Part shown: piece by piece, positions 35,611 to 47,460 of the stretch
How positions within the stretch are numbered: the first letter of the stretch is position 1
Layout of the letters: each line of letters starts with the position of its first letter
Assembly (NCBI GenBank): GCA_963930655.1
Contig: OZ005619.1
Location: 124,001 to 188,000 of the forward strand
Direction of reading: 5' to 3'
DNA: 64,000 nt
Source of the DNA: Myrica gale
Lineage: Eukaryota > Streptophyta > Magnoliopsida > Fagales > Myricaceae
Made by a program: the position numbers and the translations under genes
Notes under the pieces: model-generated
The model's database searches: none
What the model was told of the DNA's origin: nothing
The model's input: only the letters and a program-made list of their open reading frames with translations

Positions 35611-37010
35611 TGCGAATGATTGGAAAGAGTTGCCCCCCAGAACATTTCACTGAATAATTTGGAAAAGAAAAAGTAGAAGATAGTGGTTTTATCCTTTTCT
35701 CCACCTAAGGTCCTAAACTAATGCATGTGCACTGCATGACACGTAACAAAACTCACCATGAGTGATTACCAAATCAGTATTAACCATATCTTGCAATGGG
35801 AATCGTGGGTTGAAAACACTAATGATTAGGAAAAGGTTAAAAGAGGTGTAAGCAACTTTTAAAGAAAAAGCCAGACCTTCTTTGACTAATGGACACAAGA
35901 AACTATGTCTTATTGTGTTCACTGATTCGAACCACAATGTATAAACAAATCATCTCTCAAGCAACAGCTTCCAGAGGTTTTTAAATAATATTTTTTGCAA
36001 ATATATCCAGCTTTGATATATAGTTTAGGTAGACCATAAGAAGAGAACAAAATAAACTTCTTAATGTAATTTCTCATGACTGCTTAATTTTCTCAAATGT
36101 TTTGTCTCTCCTACTGTCTCCCGAACTCGAACGCTTCCTATAGCTCTCCCAATTTGCTCCGATCAGTCAGGGTTGACACAAAATCTTTCTTGTCTAAGTA
36201 AAACTGGAAATAAGTGGCTTTACAAATTTAAATTTGGCAAAGGAAGAGTCACGCATGCAACTGGAGTTGGTGAAGGTCAAATGGAAGTGGTGGGGGGTGG
36301 TGGAAGTGATGTCAAGTGAATGCAGCTGGCTTCCATTTAGACAGGAAGATCCGACTTTCAGAGCGCATCTTTTTTGGTTTTGGTAAAGTGGGGAGAAACT
36401 TGGCCAATAAAAGTTGCTATTACGCGTGAAGCTCAACACGTTTACATGAGTGCTGCCCACACGTCTACTCACTTGTGGTGCTGGTGGTGTACCATTGCAA
36501 TCTAAATGCATGTCTGTGGAGGGATTAGACTTTCCTTCCATGAGTGTTGCATGTGTTACAGTGGTAGTGGTACCAAGTTTCTTTTTTCTTTCTGTTTATT
36601 TTCTTTCTTTCTTTCTTCTTTCCTGTTGGGATATGGATCTGTACTACCGCATTATCCAAGGCTTATCGGAATAATTTGACTGCAAAAACTTACCCCAGTT
36701 ATACAGTGAAAGAGAAAGAGAGGGCTATGTTTCTCTGGCTCTGGGTATTATTCCTAAGCCCACTAATCCAATACGTGATAGAGCCAAGATTTTACTTTCT
36801 CGGACAAGGAGAATAAAATAAGATAAAGTAGCTTGGCACCTTCAAAAGGGTGCTTGACAAACCAGAAGAGCTAAACTTCATGCCAGCTTTTGCTTTGGAT
36901 TGTTACTTGTCAGTCGATTCTAGAAGATAAACCAAAATTGATTTTAGAGTGATTTTGGCATGTACCGAATATACCCTTTTTTTCTTGGAAATTTCGGGGG
37001 TAGGGTTAGG
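35611..37010. other. Peroxidase upstream region, no gene seen
   Basis: About 1.4 kb of upstream sequence without a recognisable exon. Small ORFs here show no family resemblance. Confidence 0.45.
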
Positions 37011-37507
37011 GGATTCGATCCGGATCAGGACCCTCCTTAATGGACATGGACATGCCAGCTGAGCCTATATTATGAATCGTAGAGTTCGCTTTACAAACTA
37101 TATTGGAAACACGATTTAGCTGTATTGAAGAGTGAGGTGCATTGTGTCCATTGGTGCTGTTATGGAGTTTCCTTCGAGGAGGTGAGAGTGAGGTGCATGA
37201 CCACCTCCTCTCCCGGTCTCTGTCTGTCATGGGTCTGTGGACCCGTTTAGAATCTACAGACCTTTGGGTCTGTCTTGTTGAGGCCTTTATGGCCAGTTGG
37301 AATCTGGTCTTCACGACCACGAATTGTTGGTATCTGGTCTTCACGACCATGAATTGTCTAGCCCTTAGGGCTTTTCATGATGATGTTCTGAGTGAGTGTT
37401 TGTATTCGGGTTATCCTGTGTATCCGGCCTTGGAGGGCTCTCTGTACTCAGCATCTTTGCTATGTTGTGAATGATATTCACGTTTGCTTAGAAAAAAAAA
37501 AAAAAAA
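37011..37507 (+). mobile_element. Probable LINE/SINE-type retroposon 3' end with poly-A tail
   Basis: A GC-richer block ends in a run of about 18 A at 37490-37507, directly after tattcacgtttgcttag, which is how many plant retroposon 3' ends look. It includes a short internal duplication (atctggtcttcacgacca repeated about 31 bases apart). No protein domain is present, so it would be the 3' untranslated part of a LINE or a large SINE. No target duplication was established. Confidence 0.5.
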
Positions 37508-37876
37508 GAAGAGATTAGCTTAACCATAATTTCATCAATACATTCCGAGAAAAACGAAAGCCGTACTACAAGGTAGATGACAAAAAGCAGGAGAGTAATT
37601 GTAAACGACAAGAAAATAGGAGAACAAAACCGAGATGCAGCAAATAATTACTTATTCCTTTCTTAATCAAGTGGGTTAATTTCGTTCTTTTCCATCTCTT
37701 GTTGAGAACTCTTGTCACTAGTAGAATATGTACAAGACATACAAAAGTAGGAAGGATTCCAAAAAAACATGCCAACCATCCCAAGTCTCTTTATCGCGTT
37801 TCATGTGTACACTTTGTTTTGGCCAGAGGAAAACTCCCACGGAAACTCAGACAAGCTTTACAGTCATTCCGAAAAC

Positions 37877-40800
37877 TCATCGAACGTCAAAAGGTGTAGA
37901 CAAGCATTTTCCAAAGCAGCTGCTACTACCAACATCAGTAACTGTCTCATCTTTGCAGCGTCCGCAGGGTTTGGTACCTCTGTTGGAGCTCCTGCATCTT
38001 TGACAAACAAACTTGGCAGGGACTGAATCGGAGTCGTTGATACCAGAACACCTAGTGTGTTGCCAAACACCACAAACATCACAAGCCAACATTCTCTCCC
38101 CATCATCATCTTTGGCCCCACAGCTGCAATCCACTGTCCACCGCTCAATCCCCCTTTCCATTTTAAACCTACTCAGTCCATTTTTTCCAGGGCACCTCCC
38201 TCGCACCCCAACTGATTCAGCTGTCCCTAACAAGAGCTTGATCTGGGTGGTATCATCTACATTGCCATAGCCAAGTAGCTCTTCAGCTTGAAATCTTTTA
38301 AACATCACATAAACATCTTGAAAAGCTTTTGACGCTAGGAGCTTGAGATCAGATACAGTAGCATTTGGGGGGAGGATTATTAACTCCGGGGGTGGGCTTG
38401 TGGCATACTCCTCAGATTCATCTATCAGCTCCACCGCACACGATAGGCATGTTGCAGATGGGTTTGTGATTGATATGGTCTTTTCAACCCCGTAGTCTTT
38501 CAGAAAGTGCTTGCAGTCAAGGAGCTTCTCAGCTGAGCTGATTGCAAGATCCCTTGTTGCCTGTTGGCCATTGCGTACCATAGTTCGTGGATGGAGCAAG
38601 GATTCATACAGGTATCTGAGATCCCTCACGATATTTTCTTCAGATGGGCAGTTTGGGATGGAAGAATCATTGCAAACCGTGATTTCGACCATTGACCCAT
38701 TTACGGGCTCAAGTCTGTAACAAGTAAAGTACCATAAGAATGAATGCATCCAAAGGATAAAAGATACACTAGAAAAGAAAATAAACAGATGGCCCATATC
38801 ATGCACATACTGTCCCCCCCCCCTTCTCTCTCTCTCTTAGGGGGAACGGACTACAGACATGAGATCTCCCAAATAACACTATTCTATTAATACTTTCGGA
38901 ACAGCAGCCAGACTTTGAAATTTACACCAACTATTACAGCATCACTTGAGAGAGCATAAAAACAAAAATGATATAACAAGCATCATCATGCACTAGATAA
39001 TAAATGGTTGCAATAACTATGCTCAATTGCAAAGCTGTTTGGACAGCTCACGAGGAATGTTAAATTTTCAAGGGGACAACAGTTTGCTAGATTCTTTTTC
39101 CACTCAAAAAGAAGAAACAATCAAGAGAAAACAGCTTGTAAAGACCAAAACAACCCTCACCTATATTCAAGAGCACCTGAATCAGGATTGCATCGGGCTT
39201 TAACAACCATCCCATCTGCTGCAAATTTTCCTCCAAGTTTTCCGAGGCAGTAATCAAGGAGCTCTGAAGGAGCCACCTTGCAAACAGCACCTCTAAGTGT
39301 GCGACAACTTACCCAATTAGAGCCAGAAACTGCACGAAGAACTTTGAACATGGCTTCTTCAACCCGTTCAATGTCACTCCCAGTCCATGAATCCAGGTTG
39401 GCTGACATGCAAGCACGACGCTTCTTATAGGTGATATCATCAACCCCAGGAGAACACTTGGGGGCTTCAAGGATCAAACTAACTAAAAAAAAAAGAGATC
39501 TCTTATATTTACAAGTTCACGCTCTGATAAGGACTGGTAACGTGAGATCACATCCTGCAGGTGAGTGCGGGGTTCCTGTCCTTGGGAGAGAAATATGGAC
39601 AATGGAAGACTGGAGAGGGATTCAACAGCCATTTTATAGGAACGGAGAGTGAGTGCAAAGCTACCAGCACCAAATTCATAACCCCAGTCACCGTACCAAG
39701 GATGGCCTTTGGTGATGGCATGAAGCAGCCTGTACTCTAATCCATACTTTTTTGAAACATCCATAACGCTCACTTTTCTGTTAATTTGACAAGTGAACTA
39801 AGAATAAGAAAGACAAAATTAATGTTTTCAGCATTGGCAAAGCAATGGATACAGTATGTGTGATGACCCGTTTAAAAACAGAAAAGAAAAGAATGGTGTG
39901 TACGGATTTCTTTATCCTGTTAAGAGTTATTTTATTTCCAAGAGAAAAGTTCACCACTTGACCCTTCGGGGCCTGGGGTGGGACAGTATGGAACTAAGGG
40001 AATCAACAACAAAGCATCAGACAAAGGATGAGGAAAAAAGCAAAGACTCATGTTCGTTACAGAGAACAAACACATCAATAAGTTATTCTACTCTGGAGTA
40101 GCAGCAAATTCTTTTCATTTTCCTTCTTTTGGGATTCCAATACATTTTAACTTAAATGTTTACAGAATACAGGCAAATGTGTACTAAAACATTATATGGA
40201 CAAAAAGGAAAAATGATTGTGTAGCTCGCAGGATTAACTCAAGAACATTGTACAAATACTTCCATTAGCAAATAAATACATCAAATACAAGAAGACCCTA
40301 ACCTGACTCCAAGAATTTTACAAAGGCGATCCCAGAAATCCATGATATGATATCCCGAGAGAACCCTCGATCCCCCTTCCCTACCATTGACCCTGAGAAG
40401 GTGGCCATAACCATTTGAATGGATTACACCATGTAGCAGATGAGTTGTGTTCTCCAACTGGTTAAACACCCAATCTTCAACATCATCTGTACTTGTCACA
40501 TGGTTGCATGACTTGCACCTGAAATAAAGAACAAATCATTTAACATCGAAACAGGTAACAAATAATCGTGTTAAATTAATTTGATATGAATACGCATGAG
40601 AAATCACAGACCAATTATGTCCAATAGACAGACTGAAGACAAAAAAGAGAGGTGGAAGGTAAATATGTAAGGTTAATTCCAAAAGCCTCTGAATCCAATT
40701 GTTAAAGCGTATTGTATCAATAAGTCATGAGTAGCACACAACCATACAAGCGAAACACCCATACCAAGAAGAATAATTTGCACATTACCCTAATCACACA

Positions 40801-42490
40801 TTGGATTCGAGCACCATTAACTTCACACAGAACTGTTGCCAAAAGTATTAAAAACAAATAGTAACCCACACCAGATTTTCACTTCAAATGGACATAAACA
40901 AAGGCATAAAATTGGTAAAAAGTTAATGCCATACATGGGAAACATACAAAAAAGACCAATAATTTGTACAATACCCTAATCACACATTAGATATGAACAC
41001 CATTAGCTTCACACCACTGTTGAAAAAAGTATTAAGGTTGCGCTTGTTACAAAAAATTTCACAAAATTTTACACCCTCTCATAATATAATATTACAATAT
41101 AATCTCTCTCTCTCCCATCAAATCATAACTTTTCACTACAAAAAATATAAAAAATTACCTCTCTCTTCACTCTTTCACTAAACCCAATAACTAAAATTTT
41201 AACAACACAAAAATTTTACAACACAAAACCACCCTAAAAGTAATTAGCAACCCAAACAAGATTTGTACTTCAAATGGACAAAAACAAAGGCAGAAGAGAG
41301 GAAAAAAGTTAAGGCCCTCACTTGGATTCCGACAAGTGCAAGACATCTCCACAGCACATGCATGGCTTGTGATACTCACCAATGGAACTACCATCAGCTT
41401 TTATGATAAAATGGAAACGCTTTCCGCATACGGGATGACCACTCCAAGAAGGATAGAAACAAAAATAATAGAAGATCAAAACTCTAGCCGAAAAACTTCT
41501 GAAGCACTCATCTTAGCAGTGTCCCAGGCTCCCTGGCATTGTGACAAACATGCTCCATTACCGTTGGCGGTTTTTGATATAATACTCACAACCACAAATT
41601 TCATTCACAATAGGCAAAGTCTACACATTTTGATTTTTTATGACAGCTATTCTCCGTTTCTTACATTTGCAAATTGATAATGCAGCATTGCCAAAAAATG
41701 AAGGCCATGTCCCTCTCAGTCAAGCGCAATGTGTAAAGCAAAAGCAAGAGAAACAGCCAATGAAGGTCATGTCCCTCTCAGTCAAGGCCCCACCGTTAAT
41801 TGTCTTGTAGTATAAGCTGGACCCACTCCCAATACCATCAACAAAAAATCTCATCTCGATCGCTATTGCAAATACTTTCACGAGAAATGAATGGTAAAAT
41901 CGTATCCGACTCCCGTCCCCAAACAATGTACTATCTGCCTCACAAGCTCACTGAGCTCGAGTATAGTCTAAAAGCTTACCGAGCCAGATAAAAAGGCGAG
42001 CATAGTGTCTCTCCTATTACGAAATCATGCGATATATTCCGACAAAACCAAAGCGAGACCGAGATATTGAAACGAAATAGAAAAATAGAGAAATATAATC
42101 GGAAAATAATCGGTGAGTCGACTCACCAACAACTCGGCACTGGTCGCAGTATACGGATCTGGATCTGGATCTGGTCACGTCCTCTTCTACAACGTCGAGG
42201 CAAACCGCCTCCGGGAGCGAATCCGGGCCGTCCGTCAGATTCCCCACCCGGAACATCATCTGCCAGATAAGCAGATGCGGAAACAGCGACGGAGGCGGGA
42301 GGAGCGCGTCCCTGGTCAAGAACTCCCTCACGCGCGTCCTGAACGGGCCGCAGGAAAGACCGTCCTTGCCATCCACAGACGCTGACGCTGACGATGACGA
42401 AGACGACGGCGAAGGAAACGTCAAGAAATCGTGCAGATCAGCGGTCACGCGCCTCTTCATCCGCTTCAGGGGCCTGCCGTTCACGACCAT
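37877..42490 (-). CDS. PHD-finger protein of the MMD1/MS1-related family (At1g33420-like), frame disrupted
   Basis: Five exons: 42490-about 42127, 41441-41322, 40518-40303, 39777-39161 and 38714-37877, about 719 residues if intact. It begins MVVNGRPLKRMKRRVTADL, a start shared with Arabidopsis At1g33420-type proteins. A Cys-rich N-terminal segment (YCDQCR, then KPCMCCGDVLHL and CKSCNHVTS) and the long conserved middle region precede a C-terminal PHD finger: CSCGAKDDDGERMLACDVC, WQHTRC and CQRC, a C4HC3 pattern. Relatives bind modified histone H3 tails in the nucleus and control meiosis and anther development. Exon 4 is one base short within a T10 tract (39484-39493), producing an in-frame TAG. 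Its 617-nt length would need to be 618 to join its neighbours. The exon 1-2 junction is also unresolved. It could be a recent pseudogene, a sequence error or a gene relying on slippage. Confidence 0.88.
40761..41298. repeat. Diverged tandem duplication inside PHD-gene intron 2
   Basis: The sequence around 40761-40915 (with taatcacacattggattcga and ttcaaatggacataaacaaa) recurs at 40947-41298 in the same order with point differences. The second copy is interrupted by a MITE at 41036-41234. The unit is about 155 bp. Confidence 0.75.
41036..41234. mobile_element. Tourist-like (PIF/Harbinger) MITE with TAA target duplication
   Basis: A 199-bp AT-rich element begins ggttgcgcttgtt and ends aaaaccaccc, with the trinucleotide taa on both sides (41033-41035 and 41235-41237). 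The other copy of the surrounding tandem duplication lacks the insert and serves as an empty-site comparison. Two related copies lie at 43684-43877 and about 44598-44792. Confidence 0.8.
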
Positions 42491-42676
42491 AATGGTGAAA
42501 CCGAGCGCGTGGGTTAGATCCGAAAGGGGCTTGGAAGGTTCAAGACTAAGATCCGAACTTGGATAGAGCAGATTGAGATTAAAGGATAAGAGAATCAGCC
42601 GATTAGAGAGAGAGAGATGGGGAGAGAGGTAGAGGAGGAGGAGGGAAGGAGGAACGTTCAATTGGGTCGGGTTTGG

Positions 42677-44024
42677 GAATGGATTCAGTCCGAAGATAGT
42701 TTGTGCGAAGGAGTGCAAATACACGGTGTAGATTTTAAAAAGAACATCCAACGGTTAATATTTGACCAGGTCATTTAATGAAACACTTGACACAAAATTG
42801 GAGCTCGGCTTGACTTGGCTTAACTAAGTCGATTTCTTTCCCGACTTTTCTCAACCTTTCTCCTCGTCTCTCTCTCTCGTCTTCCCCAACGAGAAAGAAC
42901 GACGTTTTTCTTTCTTCTCCACTTAGTTTTTCTCTTTGACTGATTGTCTTACCTAAGTTCCCTTTGAGCAACACTTTGAAAGAGATCGAGATTCTGATTG
43001 CCAAAGCTTTTGAGATTTCTAGGGAGGAGAGGAAACGAGAGAAAGCAATACCTCTCATTTTCTCGAAAATCGAATATTTCGTAGGAAATATAAAGACAAA
43101 CGCACTCAAGATCTCTAAGGATCATAACTTAAAATTGAATGGGTTTCTAGCTTCTCGTTCTTACTTTGTTTGGTAGTTTTTCTGTTTATCGTTGAACTGT
43201 TCAATTTGGTATTACTTTAAAGCACAAGAAACTTCTCCACACTCTGTCTCTTTCTTGTCCCAACTTCTCTTCCTCCCTCATTTTCCTCTCCTCTTTTATT
43301 CTTATTGTCGATATGAGAACCAGATCTTTTAACTCCAGCTTTTTTTTTTGGGGAAGTGGCAAGTATATTTCCCAAAGAGCTATACACCAACTTCATAATA
43401 CGAAGAAGGCTCTTCTGGGAATACAGATTTAAAAACTTGAACGTATAGAGTCCAAAAAAATACAGATTTAAGAGTAGATTAGAATAGAAATGAAAAAAAG
43501 GTAGAGAGACGGAAATTGGATTCTCGAAGGAAAATTATTGTAGGGATGCTCTGGGTCGAAACCTGTTAATACTTATAGGATAACTGCTGAAGAGAGAAGA
43601 TCAAAACGAGGGAGAAAGAGAAGGAGAGAGAGAAAATGAGAAGCTTGGCTGAGTTTTCGATGTGTATAGTAGAGACGTGACTGGGGTGCGTTTGTGTACC
43701 AAAATTTTACATCTCTAAAATTTTAACACAATTAAATATTACAATATAATCTCTCTCCCCATCAAATCATTATTATTTACTACAAAAAAATAAAAAACTG
43801 TCTCTCTCTTCACTTTTTCACTAAACCCAATACCTAAAATTTTAACAACACTAAAATTTTACAACACAAACACAACCTGAGTATGGTTGAGCCGAGCCAA
43901 GCCAAGCCGCAATTTTGTCTCACACGAATATGGTTAAATCCTGACAGTTGGATGTTCTTTTTAAAATCTGCACCGTGCCTTTGTACTCCTTCGCACAAAC
44001 TATCTTCGGACTGAATCTATTCCG
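42677..44024. repeat. Inverted duplication of the PHD-gene upstream region
   Basis: The left arm (42677 to about 42838) and the right arm (about 43880-44024) are reverse complements with about ten percent differences. Examples of matched pairs are attttaaaaagaacatccaa with ttggatgttctttttaaaat, and gattcagtccgaagatagtt with aactatcttcggactgaatc. They enclose about 1 kb of unrelated pyrimidine- and purine-rich sequence. A MITE abuts the inner edge of the right arm. Confidence 0.8.
43684..43877. mobile_element. Tourist-like MITE, second copy
   Basis: It closely resembles the element at 41036-41234: gggtgcgtttgtg at the left end, the internal ctctctccccatcaaatcat block and cacaaacacaacc at the right end. 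No unambiguous target duplication was found at this copy. Confidence 0.75.
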
Positions 44025-44597
44025 GGTTTTTTGTGCGTGTTTGGATTCTAGAGATTTTGAAGATAACCAATTAGTTTTATTTATTTATCAAATTTTCATC
44101 TGCCTTTGTAATTTATGTTCGTACTCTTATGAAGTGATACAAAAAACAGTTCTTGGAATTCGGGAGAAAAGGTGAAGAAGTCGGTTTGGCTGTGAGCTGG
44201 GGAGAGAAAAAGGAGATCGGAGAAAATTATATTATTAGGATTTTTGTTTTGGGTAAAGTATACATATATACATGATTCCGACTATAAGGGATATGTTAAT
44301 TTTTAATAAAAATATAGGATTTTAGAGAAGTTGTGAATATTTATGTTGAATAGTATTTTATTGGTATTTATATAAAGTGGAGAGAGAAATGATTTGATGT
44401 AATTGTTTAATAAAAAAGTAATGGAGTTATGTGAAAAAGTATAGAGAGAGAAAATTTATGTTTAATAAAAAATTAAAAAATATTGGAGATTGTGTGAAAT
44501 GTATCGGTGTTTGTGTTTGAATTCTGAATATGTTCTGTGATGGTAGAGTGAATATACTTAGAATCCTGAAAAAAGTGTGAAAACGAACATATCTCAG

Positions 44598-44792
44598 ATC
44601 GCACGTTTGTTAAAAATTTTATACCTATTAAATTTTTAACATAATAAAAAATTATAATATAATCTCTCTTTCCATCACATCATTACTTTTTACTTTAATA
44701 AATATTAAAAATAATTTCTCTCATTACTTTTTCATCAAATTTAATACCATAAAACTTTAACATCCCTAAAATTTTGACATACAAACACAACC
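44598..44792. mobile_element. Tourist-like MITE, third and most diverged copy
   Basis: It shares the order of blocks with the other two copies (cacgtttgttaaaaatttta, taatctctctttccatcac, acaaacacaacc). Its left terminus is decayed. Confidence 0.65.
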
Positions 44793-45608
44793 TTAGAAGT
44801 TTATTTTCTGTCGATCATTGTTAGCTCTATTGTAGATTATTTATTAGCTTCTTTTTTTCAGGTAATGCCAGATCATACAACACAAAAAGAATTAAGTATA
44901 GAAAACCTGTCTTTGAGGCCATATATATTTGATATAATTCCTTAATTTGTCCTCTTTCTAATTTATTTAATTTAACATACCAGAAAAGATAATAATGGTG
45001 CAACAACATACCAGAAAAGATAATAATTGTAGTGCCTCCATCTTTTCCTACAATTGAAGAACATTTTGAAAATTAATATATTTTTAAATATAGAATAATT
45101 AATAATGCATAATAAAATTTTCCAAAACTTACAAAATATTTCCGTGTAGTAATGGATGTCCACACGCCGTCCTTATTAATATGTGTTTTCTTGTACATCA
45201 ATGCATGATTAATCTGATCAGTTTTCTGCATTTTTTTGCACACCAAAAAATTATATATACATTAAAATCCATTAATAACACTTTCGTGATGTGTTAATGC
45301 TAACAAACGTCCACTTTTGTGAAGACCACAATTTTGGGTGCTCAAGTCAAACTAGTCGCACTTAAAAAAACTAGATTCTCGTGCATGTACTTTAGTACAT
45401 AAATGTCTACAACTTGACCATAAAAATCAACGTCTTCTCCATCATGGTCTTCCAGAACAACCACACCGTCATTCTGCGTACCATAAAATTGTTCATGTTG
45501 ACTTGTATGAAACTGAAGTCCATTAACTATGCATCAAGAATAGGAAAGTACTCGTTGATTCGGTCCGGATCCCAGTGCATATAAATCAGCTGACATCTTG
45601 TCGTATAT
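44793..45608. other. AT-rich sequence left of the CACTA transposase remnant
   Basis: No recognisable exon. A repeated segment (catacc agaaaagataataat) occurs at about 44978-44997 and 45008-45029. It probably includes the left part of the CACTA element, but a clean terminus was not found. Confidence 0.4.
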
Positions 45609-47460
45609 TCATTGCGCATCATGTGTATCTAAAAAAATATAAATGTATGAGACATTAAAAAAATTGAAATTAAACAAAAAATATAATAAATAATTTTTTC
45701 TAAACCATGAAGGGAATTCTGTTTCGTGCCTTTGCTTAACATCTACTTGTGATTGTTGTCTAAGTTTGTGTAGATGCTTGTTGCGAACAAATATTCGTAA
45801 AATAAACGCACTACAAAAACTTTGGAAAATAACAATGAAATGACGGAAATTTGCTTGCTCTAAATGTGGGCCGAGTTCTACACAGTTGTTAAGTACATAC
45901 CACTCTGCTTTAGTGAAGTCCTTCTTATTCAAATCGTAGCCATTGCCTGCACCTAATGGACGAACATTCAAGACAAACATTGAAAGACGTTCCATTTGTC
46001 CTCCTCGGTCATCAACTTCGGCGTAGTTTCTCACTTTTATATTAAATTGTGTCTCAACCCCACCGAGGTACATAGAGCAAAATGTTAGACATTCATTCAA
46101 CATGTAACTCTTTGTTATGGACCCCTTAGCCCGTGCCCAATTCTTCACAGAATGCTTCATTTTCCTCATAAAGCTTTCCGTTGGATACATCCACCGAAAC
46201 TGTACGGGACCCGCAAGTAAAACTTCACGAGGCTTGTAGACAGCTAAATGAACCATTACAGTGAAAAATGGTGGGAGAAATATGTGCTAAAACTTATAGA
46301 GGACCAATCCATATCTTTTTGCAACTACTTTACAACATCTACTTTTACAGTTCTTGAACACAAGTCCCTAAAGAATAAGCTTAGTTTCATCAACGATGTA
46401 CATAATTTTTGGTCCAATAACCCACGTATCATCGCTGGTAATAGTCGTTGCAGCATAATGTGGCAATTAGGGATTTTCATGCCAAATACTTTGTATTCTT
46501 TCACATTCACGCATCAGGATATATAAGTTGCATACTCGTCATAATTTTTCGGACTTCTATCCCCAGGAATAAGCAGTGAGAGCATAAAACTAGAATTTTT
46601 CATACATTTCCACAAAGGTAGATTATACAAAACTAAGACCATTGGCCATATACTGTATGACAACCTCATGTTCCCGAACGGATTAAATCCATTAGAAGCT
46701 AGACCCAAACGAATGTTACGAGCTTCCCGACCAAACCACTCATATTTCTTATCACGCTCCTTCCACACCATCGAGTTTGCAGGATGACTCATCACCCCAT
46801 CTTTGACCACTTGCTTCTCTTGGTGCCACCGACTATCCATAGCCGTCTAAGGTGAGATAAATAACCATTGCAACCTCGGTTTCAATAGAAAATGTCACAA
46901 CACTTTCTGGGGGATCTTCGACTTAGCATGTTCATTGTACTTCCACCTCGAATCCCCACACACCGGGAGTCCTATAACTTGTTATAACACTTTCAAAACA
47001 AAACGCAGTCACTCCGACATGCATGTATATTATCATACTTAAATCTTATATTCTTCCTCAACTGCTTCGCCTCATAAAAAGATTTATGTAACGTCTCCCC
47101 ATCGGGTAATGCGTCTTTTATCAACCCTAACATGTCCTCAAATGCCTTTATGCTCAAGTTATTCTCCGGCTTCACATGGAGTAATCTTACTACAAAAGAC
47201 AATTTTGAATAATTGACACACCTAGGATATAATTCTCGCTTAGCATCCTCCCATAACTTGGCATATGCAGAAAATCGATCCCCACATCCCGATTCGGGTG
47301 GCATTGGGCCGACAGTAAGATATGTTCTCGCATCAAAGTCCTCTAACATGTCTCGGATGTCGTCATTTATATTCCCATCAGATTCCTCACTTCTCACTCC
47401 GCATCTCGTTCCCATCCCACATTGCCCGATCTCGAAATTGATTTTCCGTACAATATCCAA
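45609..47460 (-). pseudogene. CACTA (En/Spm, TNP2-type) transposase, decayed and internally deleted
   Basis: Minus-strand frames follow the order of a TNP2-type transposase. 47460-46993 is an N-terminal part with KLWEDAKRELYPRC and IKDALPDGETLHKSFYEAK. 46840-46514 holds the Transposase_21 region (LGLASNGFNPFGNMRLSYSI, YNLPLWKCMK, LLIPGDRSPKNYDEY). 46510-46325 and 46256-45609 hold the DUF4218-like region (MLQRLLPAMIRGLL, GPVQFRWMYPTESFMRKMK, LNECLTFCSMYLGGVET). The frames are separated by stops and shifts. About 200 residues that normally lie between the Transposase_21 start and the DUF4218 region are missing. This copy cannot encode an active enzyme. The element belongs to the same superfamily as the CACTA fragment at 4.4-4.9 kb but need not be its partner. 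Confidence 0.88.

Noticed and set aside
37142-37474. A 110-codon plus-strand ORF
   Set aside because: It lies in a retroposon-like block before a poly-A tail, matches no family and has an equally open frame on the other strand.
42113-42385. Plus-strand ORFs over PHD exon 1
   Set aside because: Shadows of the GC-rich minus-strand exon.
42017-42751. Longer PHD-protein N-terminus starting at 42751
   Set aside because: The extra 87 residues are unlike the family, and MVVNGRPLKR at 42490 is the conserved start. The ORF's tail past 42127 is intron read-through.
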